Source: Spirochaetes bacterium GWB1_60_80 (GTDB taxonomy: Bacteria > Spirochaetota > Spirochaetia > Treponematales > UBA12059). Taken from it: DNA of 64,000 bases. The notes beneath the pieces are model-generated. The model was not told the DNA's origin. It did not search any database and worked only from the letters and a program-made list of their open reading frames with translations. Each line of letters begins with the position of its first letter. Position 1 is the stretch's first letter. Positions 45,503 to 58,242 of this stretch are shown here, piece by piece. The DNA lies in assembly GCA_001829185.1 (NCBI GenBank), contig MIAR01000032.1:16133-80132 (forward strand), in the 5' to 3' direction. Made by a program: the position numbers and the translations under genes.

Positions 45503-47944
45503 TTACTTCCGATTTTTAAGCAAATCCGCAAAAGGATTATAGCTAGTACCGTCATCATCCTTTTCCGGACGCCCACCGCCCCGACCGCCTGAGGCCGGGT
45601 CCGATCTGCGACCGACCAGAGCCGATGCTCGGTTTCCATAACCTGATGCCGGTCCGGAATAGGCCGTTGAAGCAGTAGTTACGCCCGAAGCCGTTTGCCC
45701 CGTCTGGGCAGTACCCGGTTTCTTCACTTCTACGACCTTGCGTGCGGCATTATCACCTTGGCCAGACGCTGTCCGGCCACCTGGACGTCCATTCTCGCTT
45801 TTCAACGATAACCCGATGCGCCGACGTACCGGGTCCAGACTGATGATGCGAAATTCCTTGACATCGCCAACCTTGACCACATCCATTGCTTCGCTGATAA
45901 AGTGATCCGACAACTCGGACACGTGAATCAAAGCGCTTTCCTTGATGCCGATATCGACGAAAGCACCAAAGTCCACCACATTCTTGATTTTGCCCCTGAC
46001 TTTCATACCTTCGCGTAAATCCTCAAAACTGATGACGCCTTGCTGCAGCAGCGGTTTGGGTAAGTCCTCACGCGGGTCGCGGTTCGGCTTCTTCAATTCC
46101 AGGACAATATCCTCGATGGTCGTATCGCCCACGCTATACTTGTCCTTGAGTAGTTTGCGCTGCTCGTGGAGTAATTCACCGCCCGTCTGAATCACCGGCA
46201 GAATCTCTGACGCCAAGGGGTAATGCTCTGGATGTACCCACGTGCGATCCAACGGATTCGGGCTCTCCATGATCTTGAGGAAGCCGGCGCACTGCTCATA
46301 GGTCTTTTCACCCAATCCAGAAATCTTGCGCAGCGCATCACGACTGAGTATCGTCCCATGTTCATCCCGATACTTGACTATCTTCTTGGCCAACGAGTTG
46401 TTGATGCCAGAAACATACTTGAGCAAGGAATGGCTGGCGGTATTCAAATTAACGCCAACCCGGTTGACCACCGACTCGACAACTTCGTCGACGCTTTCGC
46501 CAAGGCGTTTCTGGTTCACATCATGTTGGTAGAGGCCAACCCCAATCGATTTCGGGTCGATCTTGACAAGCTCAGCCAAGGGATCCTGCAAACGACGGCC
46601 AATGGAAATGGCACCACGTATCGTTAAATCCAATTCAGGAAATTCCTCGCGGGCGATATCCGAGGCCGAATAGACTGAAGCGCCATCTTCATCAACCAGG
46701 GTAAACTTGACGTCCAGCTGGTGATCGGCAATCGTAGCGGCCACCAATTTGGCTACATCCTGACAGGCGGTGCCATTACCGATGGCCACCAGTTCAAGAC
46801 GATAATCCTTGATGGCCTTGGCGACGGCTTTCTTGCCTTCCTCGGGTTTCATCTCTTGGTTGATGACGAAGTAACCCAGGAATTTCCCCGTTTCATCGAT
46901 GGCGGCGCACTTGCTTCCAGTTCGAATGCCCGGATCGATGCCAAGCACCCTGGTTCCCTTGATCGGCGCCGACATCAAGAGGTTCTTGAGGTTTTCGCCG
47001 AAGACAGAAATACCATGATCGTCAGCTGATTCGGTAGCATCGGAACGAATCTCGCGCAAGACGGCCGGCGCCAATAATCGCTCCACCGAATCGGCCACCG
47101 CCTCCCGATGAAAATCGTTATGCAGCGTATAGCGATCCTGCAGCCGGGCTATGGCTCCAGCCTCATCGATTTCCAGATTAACGTTCAGCTCGCCCTCACG
47201 CTCGCCGCGATTGATGGCCAGCACCCGATGCGGCTTGAGCGTCGCCAAGGGTTCAGCATAATCCCAATACATCTGGTAGGTGCTAGATTCCTGCTTCTTT
47301 TCGTCCCCGACGCCGACTACTTTCAAGGTACCGCTCTGAAGGAAGTACTTTTTGACAGCGGCCCGGTTTTCCGGATCCTGCGATATCCGTTCGGCGATGA
47401 TATCCATCGCGCCGCTGATGGCTTCCTCCGGACTCGCTACCGTCAGTTCCGGTTGCTCGGCATTCGTCTTGACATATTCAGGAGCCTTGACACGCACCGC
47501 TTCGCCGTTGACCGTCAATACTAGCTCAGCCAATCCTTCCAGGCCACGCTCCATGGCCATCATGCCCCGCGTCTTTTTCTTGCGCTTGTACGGCGCATAA
47601 ATATCCTCAATCTCGGTCAAGGTTGAGCACTTGTTGATATTAGCGAACAATTCCTCAGTTAGTTTGCCTTGTCCGAAAATAGCCTGGATTACCTCAATAC
47701 GTCTGGTTTCCAGATTTTGCAAGGCGCTGTGTCGATGCACGACATCGCGAACCTGAACTTCATCAAGGTTACCGGTCCGCTCCTTTCGATAGCGGCTGAT
47801 AAAAGGCACAGTACAGTCTTCAGCCGTCAATTCCACTACCGCGGCTACCTGGCTTACCCGGATGGACAACTCTCCAGCTATGGTATTGAGGAGTGCAGTC
47901 TGGCTGACCGCCAGTGCGCCAATCACTTCTTCAGTTATTTGCAT
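45503..47944 (-). CDS. tex: Tex-family RNA-binding transcription accessory protein
   Basis: 813-aa Tex homologue: N-terminal helical domain (TVPFISRYRKERTGNLDE), YqgF/RNase H-like fold (VLGIDPGIRTGSKCAAID), helix-hairpin-helix segments (LNTASHSLLKYVSGI), and a C-terminal S1 domain (GMKVRGKIKNVVDFGAFVDIG). A Gly/Ser/Arg-rich extension of about 100 residues follows the S1 domain, longer than usual. It binds nucleic acids and influences transcription. The start overlaps the upstream small gene by 14 nt. Confidence 0.94.
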   Translation of the reverse strand: MQITEEVIGALAVSQTALLNTIAGELSIRVSQVAAVVELTAEDCTVPFISRYRKERTGNLDEVQVRDVVHRHSALQNLETRRIEVIQAIFGQGKLTEELFANINKCSTLTEIEDIYAPYKRKKKTRGMMAMERGLEGLAELVLTVNGEAVRVKAPEYVKTNAEQPELTVASPEEAISGAMDIIAERISQDPENRAAVKKYFLQSGTLKVVGVGDEKKQESSTYQMYWDYAEPLATLKPHRVLAINRGEREGELNVNLEIDEAGAIARLQDRYTLHNDFHREAVADSVERLLAPAVLREIRSDATESADDHGISVFGENLKNLLMSAPIKGTRVLGIDPGIRTGSKCAAIDETGKFLGYFVINQEMKPEEGKKAVAKAIKDYRLELVAIGNGTACQDVAKLVAATIADHQLDVKFTLVDEDGASVYSASDIAREEFPELDLTIRGAISIGRRLQDPLAELVKIDPKSIGVGLYQHDVNQKRLGESVDEVVESVVNRVGVNLNTASHSLLKYVSGINNSLAKKIVKYRDEHGTILSRDALRKISGLGEKTYEQCAGFLKIMESPNPLDRTWVHPEHYPLASEILPVIQTGGELLHEQRKLLKDKYSVGDTTIEDIVLELKKPNRDPREDLPKPLLQQGVISFEDLREGMKVRGKIKNVVDFGAFVDIGIKESALIHVSELSDHFISEAMDVVKVGDVKEFRIISLDPVRRRIGLSLKSENGRPGGRTASGQGDNAARKVVEVKKPGTAQTGQTASGVTTASTAYSGPASGYGNRASALVGRRSDPASGGRGGGRPEKDDDGTSYNPFADLLKNRK

Positions 47945-48287
47945 GGCTTATCCTTATATTCTTTTTGCGCAATTCCAGCATCAGTCCTTCGGGACTAAAT
48001 CCACCTAGATAGGCGATCTTCCCATCAAAGCAGATTACCGGATCCAGTTCTGCCATAGAGAGCAAGCGCTCCACGTCGGCATTTCTGGCAATATTTTGAG
48101 GAGTTGCCTCGTAAAACTGGACTAAATGAGTCTGGGCCAGTTCACTGGCCGCCAAAAGTCGGGTAAAATCAGCCACCAATTGACTGGTTTTTGTTTTTAT
48201 ACCAGGAGAACAGGCATTACATTCATGGCCATCGCAACCAGCGCAAATTTCCTTGTCTGCCTTACCGAAAATTTCAACCTGTATCAT
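47931..48287 (-). CDS. Small thioredoxin-like protein with clustered cysteines
   Basis: 118-aa protein with CAGCDGHECNAC near the N-terminus. The overall pattern (beta strand with CxxC, helix, later VICFDGKIAYLGGFS) resembles thioredoxin-fold proteins such as the YuzD/DUF1462 group. Start uncertain: ATG at 48287 has AGGAG just upstream; ATG at 48302 is an alternative. Overlaps tex by 14 nt, so the two are coupled. A redox or metal role is likely but unproven. Confidence 0.65.
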   Translation of the reverse strand: MIQVEIFGKADKEICAGCDGHECNACSPGIKTKTSQLVADFTRLLAASELAQTHLVQFYEATPQNIARNADVERLLSMAELDPVICFDGKIAYLGGFSPEGLMLELRKKNIRISHANN

Positions 48288-48368
48288 GTGCTCCTCATTC
48301 ATAGTGTCTGGTACGATACGGATTACTAGTATAAAAATCAAGCCTTGACCATCCAAAACCTATGCGGT

Positions 48369-48887
48369 TCATTTTTTTCGCTGCCGATTTTCACTTTGCA
48401 AAGTAGAAAATAAAGAGGACAGAATATTCTTGAATCCTTCATCCTGCACCGACTCAATCAGCTCTTTAACGGAACCAGCCCTGGCAGCCTCCACCTGGCT
48501 GCTTTCTATTTCCGCCACTGGTACCTCTGGCTGCTGTTGTCTGGCCGGATTCCGGTCAGTTGAGCTGGCCATGGGGACAGAATCATCACCTACTATCTTG
48601 AATGCGATCCCGCGGATATTCAGGACCGGAAATCGCTTCTGGATAGATCGGAGCAGATTATTTTGATTGAACTGCATACGCTGCAGCCATCCAGGATGGT
48701 CAGCCTCAATGATTACTATGCCATTACGGATATCAATTGGACTGGAATGTGAACTGCAGGAATCACCGGCTATCTCGGTCCAAGCTGTATAGAATTTTGA
48801 CCATTCACGCGATTCTTCCTGATCATGAGGCTTGATGATACGAGTTATCAGTTCTGAGGCTTTACGTACGTAAAAAGTGCCCATCAT
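48369..48887 (-). CDS. DUF721 (DciA-like) protein
   Basis: 172-aa protein whose first 105 residues match the DUF721/DciA pattern (SKFYTAWTEIAGDSCSSHSSPIDIR, VIIEADHPGWLQRMQFNQNNLL). DciA loads the replicative helicase in bacteria without DnaC. The position behind dnaA-dnaN-recF fits this. The last 60 residues are low-complexity and hydrophilic. Overlaps recF by 26 nt. Confidence 0.87.
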   Translation of the reverse strand: MMGTFYVRKASELITRIIKPHDQEESREWSKFYTAWTEIAGDSCSSHSSPIDIRNGIVIIEADHPGWLQRMQFNQNNLLRSIQKRFPVLNIRGIAFKIVGDDSVPMASSTDRNPARQQQPEVPVAEIESSQVEAARAGSVKELIESVQDEGFKNILSSLFSTLQSENRQRKK

Positions 48888-49962
48888 CCGTCCAATAGAC
48901 TATAGTATCATGATTGAGGTAGTCCTTGAAAGGTTCGCCTGGTAGAAACGTAAAGAATGCCTGGCGGGCAGGCGGTAAATACTGCATGAACCGTTTCCGC
49001 TTCTCGGGATCCAATTCCAGCAACACATCATCAAGCAGCAAGATAGGCTTATTACCCGTTTCTCGGACATAGTATTCGGCTTGGGCAATACGCAGCACCA
49101 ATGACATCAAGCGGCGCTGGCCAGTTGAAGCCCGCAGACTAAAATCACCCTCCTCGTCCATGAAGTAAAAACGATCCCGGTGCGGACCGCTCAAATTGGT
49201 TCCCAGCATGATTTCCCGTTCCCGCCCACTAGCCAAATTTACCGAGACCTCTCCAAAGTCATATGATTTCCAGGATGGTCGATAAGCTATCTGCACTACT
49301 CGATCATAGGCGGAAATTTTATTATAGCAAAGTGTAAACGTTTCGTTGAATCCAGCCATCAAATCGTTCCGAAACCGTTGCAATTCCAATCCATAGGTAA
49401 TCAATTGAACATCGATCGCGTCGAGCACATCAAACATATGCTCTTTCAATGCGGCATTCTTCATCTTCAGGCATTTTTTATAATTGCGCAAACTGTCGAT
49501 ATAACTATTTTTTACCAGACCAATCGTCTGATCAAAAAAAAATCGCCGTCTCTCAGGTTCGCCACTGACAAAATCCATGTCCTCATGGCAAAAAACAATG
49601 GCTGGATATTTTTCCACCAGGTATTTACGATCACTGATAGCTTTGCCGTTTTCGCGTATGGTTTTCGTCCGGGCATCCCAGCTCACGACCATGGTATCAA
49701 GCAGCGAACCACTTGACTGATCATTCCCATCCAGCGGTCCAATGGTAGCCTTAATAAACCAATCCCTACTACCAATCCTGGAACTATCGGCATCTGTTCC
49801 ACGTCGGAATGAGGAGCCATAGCAAATCGTATACAGGGCATCCAGAATATTGCTTTTTCCTTGGCCATTTTCACCAACAAAAAAAACAAAAGAGGCGCCA
49901 GTATCAATGGCGCCTGCTTTTAAATTTCTATAATTTCCAGTCTCTAGTGACAGGAAAGCCAT
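48862..49962 (-). CDS. recF: DNA replication and repair protein RecF
   Basis: 366-aa SMC-like ATPase that binds gapped DNA and helps load RecA. Walker A GENGQGKSNILDALY, signature STGQRRLMSLVLRIAQ, Walker B ILLLDDVLLELDPEKR. Starts 4 nt after dnaN, in the standard dnaA-dnaN-recF order. Confidence 0.95.
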   Translation of the reverse strand: MAFLSLETGNYRNLKAGAIDTGASFVFFVGENGQGKSNILDALYTICYGSSFRRGTDADSSRIGSRDWFIKATIGPLDGNDQSSGSLLDTMVVSWDARTKTIRENGKAISDRKYLVEKYPAIVFCHEDMDFVSGEPERRRFFFDQTIGLVKNSYIDSLRNYKKCLKMKNAALKEHMFDVLDAIDVQLITYGLELQRFRNDLMAGFNETFTLCYNKISAYDRVVQIAYRPSWKSYDFGEVSVNLASGREREIMLGTNLSGPHRDRFYFMDEEGDFSLRASTGQRRLMSLVLRIAQAEYYVRETGNKPILLLDDVLLELDPEKRKRFMQYLPPARQAFFTFLPGEPFKDYLNHDTIVYWTDDGHFLRT

Positions 49963-49966
49963 CGCT

Positions 49967-51070
49967 TTATTGTTCGGCAGACATCGGCATTAAAATATGG
50001 AAATAAGCATCGCTTCCTTCTGGTGCCAACGTAACTGCCTTAGAATTTTCGGTAAACAATATTCTAACCGAATCCGTATCCATAACTTTTAACGGCTCTT
50101 CCATATATTTTAGATTGAGGGCTATTAATGTTTTCGGACCATTATAAGAGCACATTAGCTCTTCCCTAGCGGTACCAACATCAGATTCCTCAGACGAAAT
50201 AACTATAGTATCTTCAGACAATTCAAAAAATGTCCGGCGCGATTTTTGTTCAACAAAAATCGCCACACGTTTCAGGGCATCCATTACATCACTTTTTTTG
50301 ATAGAAACCGAATAGGTTTGTGATTCAGGAATTACTTTTTGATAATTTGGAAATTGCCCTTCTATCAAGACTGAACTGAGTTGATACATGCCAAATTTAA
50401 TGAAAATATTCCGCTCTGTTACCGCAATTCCGATCATCCCCTCATCAGCGGCGCGACGATTCACGATATTCAATATTTTGGGCGGAATAATAACACTCTT
50501 GAAATCGGGAATATTTGCAATCTCCTTTTTTATATATGACAGACGCCGTCCATCAGTTGCCACCATGATAACCCGATTTTCCTTTTTTTCAAAATGTACG
50601 CCATTCATAAAATATCGGGTTTCATCATCAGAAACCGCAAAAATAGTTTGAGTAATCATGGCCTTAAAATCAGTGGCCGGAATCAAAAAAAAGCTTTCTT
50701 GGTCCATATTTGGTAAAATCGGAAACTGTTCACTCGAAATGGTTTTTACAGTAAAAGTAGCCTTTTTAAAACTTGGCTTGATTTTCATCTTGCCATCTTG
50801 ATGTTCGATTTCCAAGATACCGTCTGGAATACTAGCCAAAATTCCTGAAAGTTTATCGCAAAAGACCGTGACACTACCCTCTTCCAGCACATCGACCGGC
50901 ATACGGGTTTCAAAGCCGATTTTTATGTCCGTAGCCCGTATAATGAGAGTATTACCAACAACTTCAATAAAAACATTCGATACAACCGAAATGGAGGATC
51001 GTGAAGCTATTACTTCCTGAGCAATCATTATTTCTTTCTGAAAAGCACTTTTTTCACAGGAAAATTTCAT
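49967..51070 (-). CDS. dnaN: DNA polymerase III beta subunit (sliding clamp)
   Basis: 367-aa clamp protein with three similar domains. Family marks: SSISVVSNVFIEV at the N-terminus, a central MVATDGRRLSYIKKE, and PEGSDAYFHILMPM at the C-terminus, where the pocket for clamp-binding peptides lies. Length normal. Separated from dnaA by an AT-rich gap. Confidence 0.96.
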   Translation of the reverse strand: MKFSCEKSAFQKEIMIAQEVIASRSSISVVSNVFIEVVGNTLIIRATDIKIGFETRMPVDVLEEGSVTVFCDKLSGILASIPDGILEIEHQDGKMKIKPSFKKATFTVKTISSEQFPILPNMDQESFFLIPATDFKAMITQTIFAVSDDETRYFMNGVHFEKKENRVIMVATDGRRLSYIKKEIANIPDFKSVIIPPKILNIVNRRAADEGMIGIAVTERNIFIKFGMYQLSSVLIEGQFPNYQKVIPESQTYSVSIKKSDVMDALKRVAIFVEQKSRRTFFELSEDTIVISSEESDVGTAREELMCSYNGPKTLIALNLKYMEEPLKVMDTDSVRILFTENSKAVTLAPEGSDAYFHILMPMSAEQ

Positions 51071-51395
51071 TGGCTACCTCACTAGTTAAACCAGGATACT
51101 GATAGAAGAATATCATGAAAATCGTGGTAGTAGCAATAATAATTTATAGAGGAATCGAAATGAGATTCAGGCTCTTTTTACTATAATTCATTTAATATAA
51201 ATTTTAGTAATAGTAATAGTAGGCATAAGCTTATGTGCGTAAGTACAATAATTATATAATGGATAAACAGTTATAAACTATATAACTACCAGCTAGGATT
51301 TCGATGTTTTCCACAATATCCACAAGTAGTGATAAAAAGGGGCATTTAGGAAACTTATACATGGTTTATACAGGGCTTATCAACCGTTTATAATA
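51071..51395. other. AT-rich dnaN-dnaA gap, origin candidate
   Basis: 325 bp, strongly AT-rich (around 51170-51290 almost only A/T). Two DnaA-box-like 9-mers lie head to tail, TTTTCCACA (51307-51315) and ATATCCACA (51316-51324). A duplex-unwinding stretch next to boxes is what oriC looks like; the dnaA-gyrB gap is the competing candidate. Confidence 0.5.
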
Positions 51396-52811
51396 TCAAG
51401 CTTTGCTGCCATCTTTTATAACCTGGATTATTTTTTGGATGGTTATGTCTAAGGTAGGATCGATTTTAAGGCGTTCCTCCGTCTTTTGACAAGAGTGCAT
51501 TACGGTGGTATGGTCGCGACCGCCGAATTCCAGGCCAATTTCGGTAGTTGAATATTCAGTAATGTCTCTGGCTATGAACATGGCAACCTGACGGGGAAAT
51601 ACTATGTTCTTGTTGCGTTTCTTGCCCTTCAAATCGTTGCTACTGACCCGAAAATGGTCCGAAATAGCTCGAATAATATGATCTATTGTTACGTTACTGT
51701 GTTTGATCTGATTGATGCTATCTTTAAGCACTTGTTCAGTGGTTTTAAGATCGATCTTTTTATTGGACAGCTCAGTAAAGGCTACCAGGGTAGTCAAGGC
51801 CGATTCGATGTCTCGAATATTGGTAGAAATATTCCGGGCAATGAAATCAATCACATCGTCAGAAATGGTTGTATTAAGGCCTTCCGCTTTGCGTTTGATA
51901 ATCGCGAAGCGCATTTCGTAGCTTGGTGGTTGTAAATCGACTTTGATCCCTCGTTCAAAACGGCTGCGCAGGCGATCATTCAGGTTTTTCAGTTCCGATG
52001 CTGGGCGGTCGCAAGTAAAAACCATTTGCTTACCGGCATCATATAAGGCATTAAAGGTATAGAAGACTTCCTCTTGTAATGATTCTTTTTTATCAAAAAA
52101 GTGAATATCGTCAATTAGAAGCATATCGACGCTGCGATAGCGGTTTTTGAAAGCTGAAAGCTTTTGAGCATTCAAGGCTTCAATAAAGTCATTGGTAAAG
52201 GTTTCGGCGGAAACACAGATGATTTTCAGTTTTTGGTTTAGTCCAAAGGCCCGGTTTCCTATAGCTTGCATCAAATGGGTTTTACCGAGACCAACTCCTC
52301 CATATACCAAAAAAGGATTGTAGGCTTTACCGGGGTTTTTAGCGATGGCCAGTGCGGCATTCGCTGCAAAGGAGTTATTTTCCCCGATGACATAGTTCTC
52401 AAAGGTGTGATTGAGATTCATTTGGGGGTGTTTGACAGGTTGAGTGGGCTCTTTGGCAATGAGGTTCTTGTCGGATTGGCTATTTGTTTTTCTTGGCTCG
52501 TCTTGAGAGCTATCCAAGGTTTTCGGAGAATGATATTTAGCCGCGTTTTCATCAGTCGCTGGTTTTACTACGACAAAATCAATTGACAGCTGTTTACCGG
52601 ATATTTCGTAGAGCTTTTTTTCAATCCGGGCCTGATAGTTTTTGGCCAGCTGATCCCGAAAAAAGGCCGAGGGTACGCGGATGTTAATGGTATTTTGGGT
52701 CGCTGAATCGTAGTCGATGGAAAACCACATTGAAAATTCCTGTTCGGATAACTCCTCAGCCAGTTGTTTCATGGCTTCGATCCAGAATGGGGAATAATCC
52801 CAGGCGTCCAT
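51396..52811 (-). CDS. dnaA: Chromosomal replication initiator DnaA
   Basis: 471-aa initiator. Domain I is at the N-terminus (FWIEAMKQLAEELSEQEFSMWF). The AAA+ domain has Walker A YGGVGLGKTHLMQAIGN and Walker B MLLIDDIHFF. The C-terminal DNA-binding domain has GGRDHTTVMHSCQK. I prefer ATG at 52811, since AAGGAGGGAG lies upstream; the frame extends to 52853 without a better site. A DnaA box (52846-52854) lies in its promoter region, consistent with autoregulation. Confidence 0.95.
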   Translation of the reverse strand: MDAWDYSPFWIEAMKQLAEELSEQEFSMWFSIDYDSATQNTINIRVPSAFFRDQLAKNYQARIEKKLYEISGKQLSIDFVVVKPATDENAAKYHSPKTLDSSQDEPRKTNSQSDKNLIAKEPTQPVKHPQMNLNHTFENYVIGENNSFAANAALAIAKNPGKAYNPFLVYGGVGLGKTHLMQAIGNRAFGLNQKLKIICVSAETFTNDFIEALNAQKLSAFKNRYRSVDMLLIDDIHFFDKKESLQEEVFYTFNALYDAGKQMVFTCDRPASELKNLNDRLRSRFERGIKVDLQPPSYEMRFAIIKRKAEGLNTTISDDVIDFIARNISTNIRDIESALTTLVAFTELSNKKIDLKTTEQVLKDSINQIKHSNVTIDHIIRAISDHFRVSSNDLKGKKRNKNIVFPRQVAMFIARDITEYSTTEIGLEFGGRDHTTVMHSCQKTEERLKIDPTLDITIQKIIQVIKDGSKA

Positions 52812-52845
52812 ATAAATGCTCCCTCCTTCTTGAATTACGGATGAT

Positions 52846-52854
52846 TTATCCACA
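52846..52854 (+). promoter_or_regulatory. DnaA box upstream of dnaA
   Basis: Perfect TTATCCACA. Confidence 0.75.
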
Positions 52855-52906
52855 ATTTATACTATAGCCAGATATATGTACAGAGGTTGCAGAAAACAGC
52901 GGCTAG

Positions 52907-53035
52907 CAGGTTGTTGAAAAAGCCGGTTGCTTTCTCAACAACCTTAACAATTCCTCGCATAGCTTGCGCTATGCTGCGTAATTGTACCGGCTTTTGAAGT
53001 GTTGAAAAGCCGCATCCGCGTTTTTCAACACCCTG
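52907..53035. mobile_element. MITE-1 copy 2 (129 bp, CTAG duplication)
   Basis: Same element and orientation as copy 1, nearly identical. CTAG flanks both sides (52903-52906, 53036-53039). It lies in the dnaA-gyrB gap, between DnaA boxes on either side. Confidence 0.9.
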
Positions 53036-55299
<2,264 letters not shown>

Positions 55300-55300
55300 G

Positions 55301-57841
55301 ATGTCAGATACAATTTCCAGAGTTATTCAGATGCCTATCGAGGAAGAGGTTAAAACCGCTTACCTCAATTACGCCATGAGTGTCATCGTCAGCCGGGCTC
55401 TTCCTGACGCCCGTGATGGCCTCAAACCAGTTCATCGTCGTTTGTTGTACGCCATGGATGAACTGGGCCTCAAGCCAGGTGCGACTACCAAAAAGTGCGC
55501 CCGCATTACCGGTGATGCCATGGGTAAATACCATCCCCATGGCGACTTGTCCTTGTACGATGCCTTGGTGCGCATGGCACAGGATTTCAGCTTGCGTTAT
55601 CCGTTAGTGCAAGGCCAGGGTAACTTCGGTTCTGTCGATGGCGACCCGCCGGCTGCCAGCCGCTATACCGAGGCCAAGTTGGCCAAGGTCGGCGACGAGA
55701 TGCTCAGTGACCTGGAAAAAGATACGGTCACCTTTGTACCGAACTACGATGACAGCTTGACCGAACCTTCGGTGATGCCGGCGGCCTTGCCGAACCTGCT
55801 GGTAAACGGATCTTCCGGCATCGCTGTCGGTATGGCTACCAATATGCCTTCGCATAACCTTCTTGAGGTGGCCGCCGCTATTAATGCATATATTGACGAC
55901 CCGGATATCACGATTGATGGCCTGATGAAGCATATCACTGGTCCCGATTTCCCGACCGGCGGTATCATTTTCGGTAAGAAGGGGATTCGAGAAGCCTATG
56001 TCACCGGCCGAGGTAAACTGCACGTTCGGGGTCGCTTTAACATAGAAACCTTGAAAGGCGGCAAAGAACAGATCATCTTTACCGAGATTCCGTATGCCGT
56101 GAACAAGGCTAATCTGATTATAAAGATTGCCGAGCTTATCAAGGACAAGGTGATTGAAGGCGTCGCCGATGTTCGCGATGAGTCAGACCGCCAGGGTATG
56201 CGAATCGTAATCGAGTTGAAGAAAACGGCTATTACCAAGCTGATTCTCAATAAGCTGTTTGCCCACACGCCTTTGCAGAGCACCTTCGGCGTCATAAACC
56301 TGGCACTGGTGGGCGGGCGGCCGCGAACCCTGACGCTTAAAGATTTAATCCAGTGTTTCGTCGATCATCGGGTGGACGTAATCACCCGTCGTTCCAATTT
56401 TGAATTGCGCAAGGCTCGCGACCGGGAGCATATCTTGGTCGGGTTGGTGATTGCCATTCAGAACATCGATGAAGTTATCCGTATCATCAAGGCGTCGAGC
56501 AACGTTGATACCGCCAAAAAAGGCTTGATGGATCGTTTCTCGCTGTCTGAAATCCAGGCTCAGGCGATCATTGACATGCGCTTGGGACGTTTGACCAGCC
56601 TGGAAATCGAGAAACTAGAAGCGGAATTGGCAGAGGTCCGAGCTCGGATTGCTTATCTGCTGGATTTGCTCGAACATCCGGAAAAGATCCTGGGCGTGAT
56701 TAAGGAAGAAACCGATATCCTGGCCAAGAAATATGGCGATCCCCGCCGCACTGAGATTGTTCATGACGAAGTTGAAGTCATTAATATTGAAGACCTGATC
56801 AAGAAAGAAGAGATGGTCATTCTCATCTCCAACAAGGGATTCATCAAGCGCGTTCCGGCAACTTCTTACCGGAGCCAAGGTCGCGGTGGTAAAGGCTCAA
56901 ATTCGGCATCATTGTTGGATGACGATTTCGTGGATGAGCTGTTCATCGCCAATACCCATGATTACATCATGTTCATCACATCCTACGGTAAGGCTTACTG
57001 GCTCAAGGTACATGAAATACCGGAGGCCAGCCGTCATGCCCGCGGTGCCCATATCAAGAGTCTGTTGGCAACTGGTCCCGAGGAAGAAATTACCACGGTT
57101 ATCGACCTCAAGGAATTTAGCGAGAACGAATTCCTTTTCCTGGGTACCTTGCGTGGGGTTGTTAAAAAGGTTGCCACGGCGCAGTTCGTCAACGCCAAGA
57201 CGCGCGGTATTATCGCCATTTCCTTGGATGAAGGTGACAAACTGGTTTCAGCCGTCCTGACAACCGGCAGCAATGAGGTTTTCCTGATTACCCGGCGCGG
57301 TGTGGCCTTGCGCATCAACGAAACGACTGTTCGTTCGATGGGACGTAACACGCGTGGTATCCGCGGTATCAGCTTGAAGAATGATGATGAACTGAATGCC
57401 ATGCTGCGGGTGAGTGCCGATCAGCAGATTTTATTGATAACGGCCCAGGGTTACGGCAAGCGGATTGAGTTTGATAACTATAATGCGCACGGTCGAGGAA
57501 CTGGTGGTCAACGGATTTATAATCCGAGCGAGGAAACCGGCGAAATCATCTCAGCCATTACCTTATTTGAGCAGGATGATGTTGTCGTGATTACCAGCCA
57601 GGGTAAAACGCTCAAACTGAGTGCAGCGGATATCCGTCAGTGTGGTAAAACCGCCCGGGGTGTGCGTATCGTCAATATTAATCTTCCAGATACTGTGGTT
57701 GGAATGGACCGGATTGCCAAAGAAGAATTGGATGTGGAAGCTGTCATGGAAGAACCTGGTTTGGTTGAGACTGGTACTGACGAGGTAGGCGACAGTTTGA
57801 ATGACGGCCTGTCCGGGGATGATAGTTCTGAACAAGACTGA
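55301..57841 (+). CDS. gyrA: DNA gyrase subunit A
   Basis: 846-aa DNA-cutting subunit. The active-site Tyr is residue 122 (ASRYTEAKL), as in E. coli numbering. The six-bladed C-terminal wrapping domain has the GyrA box QGRGGKG. In the quinolone-contact helix, residue 83 is Leu ([16 protein letters not shown]) where E. coli has Ser; residue 87 is Asp. The acidic C-terminal tail is usual. Forms an operon with gyrB; a terminator and two parS sites follow. Confidence 0.96.
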   Translation: MSDTISRVIQMPIEEEVKTAYLNYAMSVIVSRALPDARDGLKPVHRRLLYAMDELGLKPGATTKKCARITGDAMGKYHPHGDLSLYDALVRMAQDFSLRYPLVQGQGNFGSVDGDPPAASRYTEAKLAKVGDEMLSDLEKDTVTFVPNYDDSLTEPSVMPAALPNLLVNGSSGIAVGMATNMPSHNLLEVAAAINAYIDDPDITIDGLMKHITGPDFPTGGIIFGKKGIREAYVTGRGKLHVRGRFNIETLKGGKEQIIFTEIPYAVNKANLIIKIAELIKDKVIEGVADVRDESDRQGMRIVIELKKTAITKLILNKLFAHTPLQSTFGVINLALVGGRPRTLTLKDLIQCFVDHRVDVITRRSNFELRKARDREHILVGLVIAIQNIDEVIRIIKASSNVDTAKKGLMDRFSLSEIQAQAIIDMRLGRLTSLEIEKLEAELAEVRARIAYLLDLLEHPEKILGVIKEETDILAKKYGDPRRTEIVHDEVEVINIEDLIKKEEMVILISNKGFIKRVPATSYRSQGRGGKGSNSASLLDDDFVDELFIANTHDYIMFITSYGKAYWLKVHEIPEASRHARGAHIKSLLATGPEEEITTVIDLKEFSENEFLFLGTLRGVVKKVATAQFVNAKTRGIIAISLDEGDKLVSAVLTTGSNEVFLITRRGVALRINETTVRSMGRNTRGIRGISLKNDDELNAMLRVSADQQILLITAQGYGKRIEFDNYNAHGRGTGGQRIYNPSEETGEIISAITLFEQDDVVVITSQGKTLKLSAADIRQCGKTARGVRIVNINLPDTVVGMDRIAKEELDVEAVMEEPGLVETGTDEVGDSLNDGLSGDDSSEQD

Positions 57842-57859
57842 GTGAAAAACCGATAAGAG

Positions 57860-57891
57860 CAGGCGCCCTGTTTGGGGCGCCTGTTTTGTTT
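57860..57891 (+). terminator. Intrinsic terminator after gyrA
   Basis: CAGGCGCCC (57860-57868) pairs with GGGCGCCTG (57875-57883), followed by TTTTGTTT. The T-run merges with the first parS site. Confidence 0.9.
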
Positions 57892-57902
57892 CACGTGAAA
57901 CA
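57887..57902. promoter_or_regulatory. parS site 1 (ParB binding)
   Basis: TGTTTCACGTGAAACA, a perfect 16-bp palindrome identical to the widespread parS consensus for chromosomal ParB/Spo0J. Confidence 0.9.
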
Positions 57903-57943
57903 ATCCGCCAGGCTAGACTAATGTGTGGTGGTCAGTAGCGTAC

Positions 57944-57959
57944 TGTTTCACGTGAAACA
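57944..57959. promoter_or_regulatory. parS site 2 (ParB binding)
   Basis: Second perfect TGTTTCACGTGAAACA, 57 bp from the first. Confidence 0.9.
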
Positions 57960-58007
57960 ATTGGCCCTAGTTACTAATAGCTTTTGTCTTGACTGGCTGC
58001 GTGGCTA

Positions 58008-58242
58008 GGAGTCTGTCGGGCTTTGGAACGCGAAGAATGAGTGTCAGGAAAAATTGAGAAACAAATCTGAAGAATCCAGAATTTCGGGAGATTATTCGCG
58101 CTTTTTTGGCCGATCTTAGCGCCCCACGGCGTAAAATCGGCTCGTCAATCGGGTCATACAGGAAGTATGACTCTCAATCCTCACCAATTTTCCACTCGAG
58201 GCTCGCTTTCGCTGGGCCAAAATCCAAAGTCCGACAGACTCC
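58008..58242. mobile_element. MITE-2 copy A (235 bp, TA duplication)
   Basis: Non-coding element with terminal inverted repeats GGAGTCTGTCGGGCTTTGG and CCAAAGTCCGACAGACTCC. It is flanked by TA on each side (58006-58007, 58243-58244). An inverted copy with about 90% identity by eye lies at 62634-62867. Its right end supplies the first base of the stop codon of the serine dehydratase pseudogene. TA duplication points to an IS630/Tc1-mariner type helper transposase, not found here. Confidence 0.85.
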
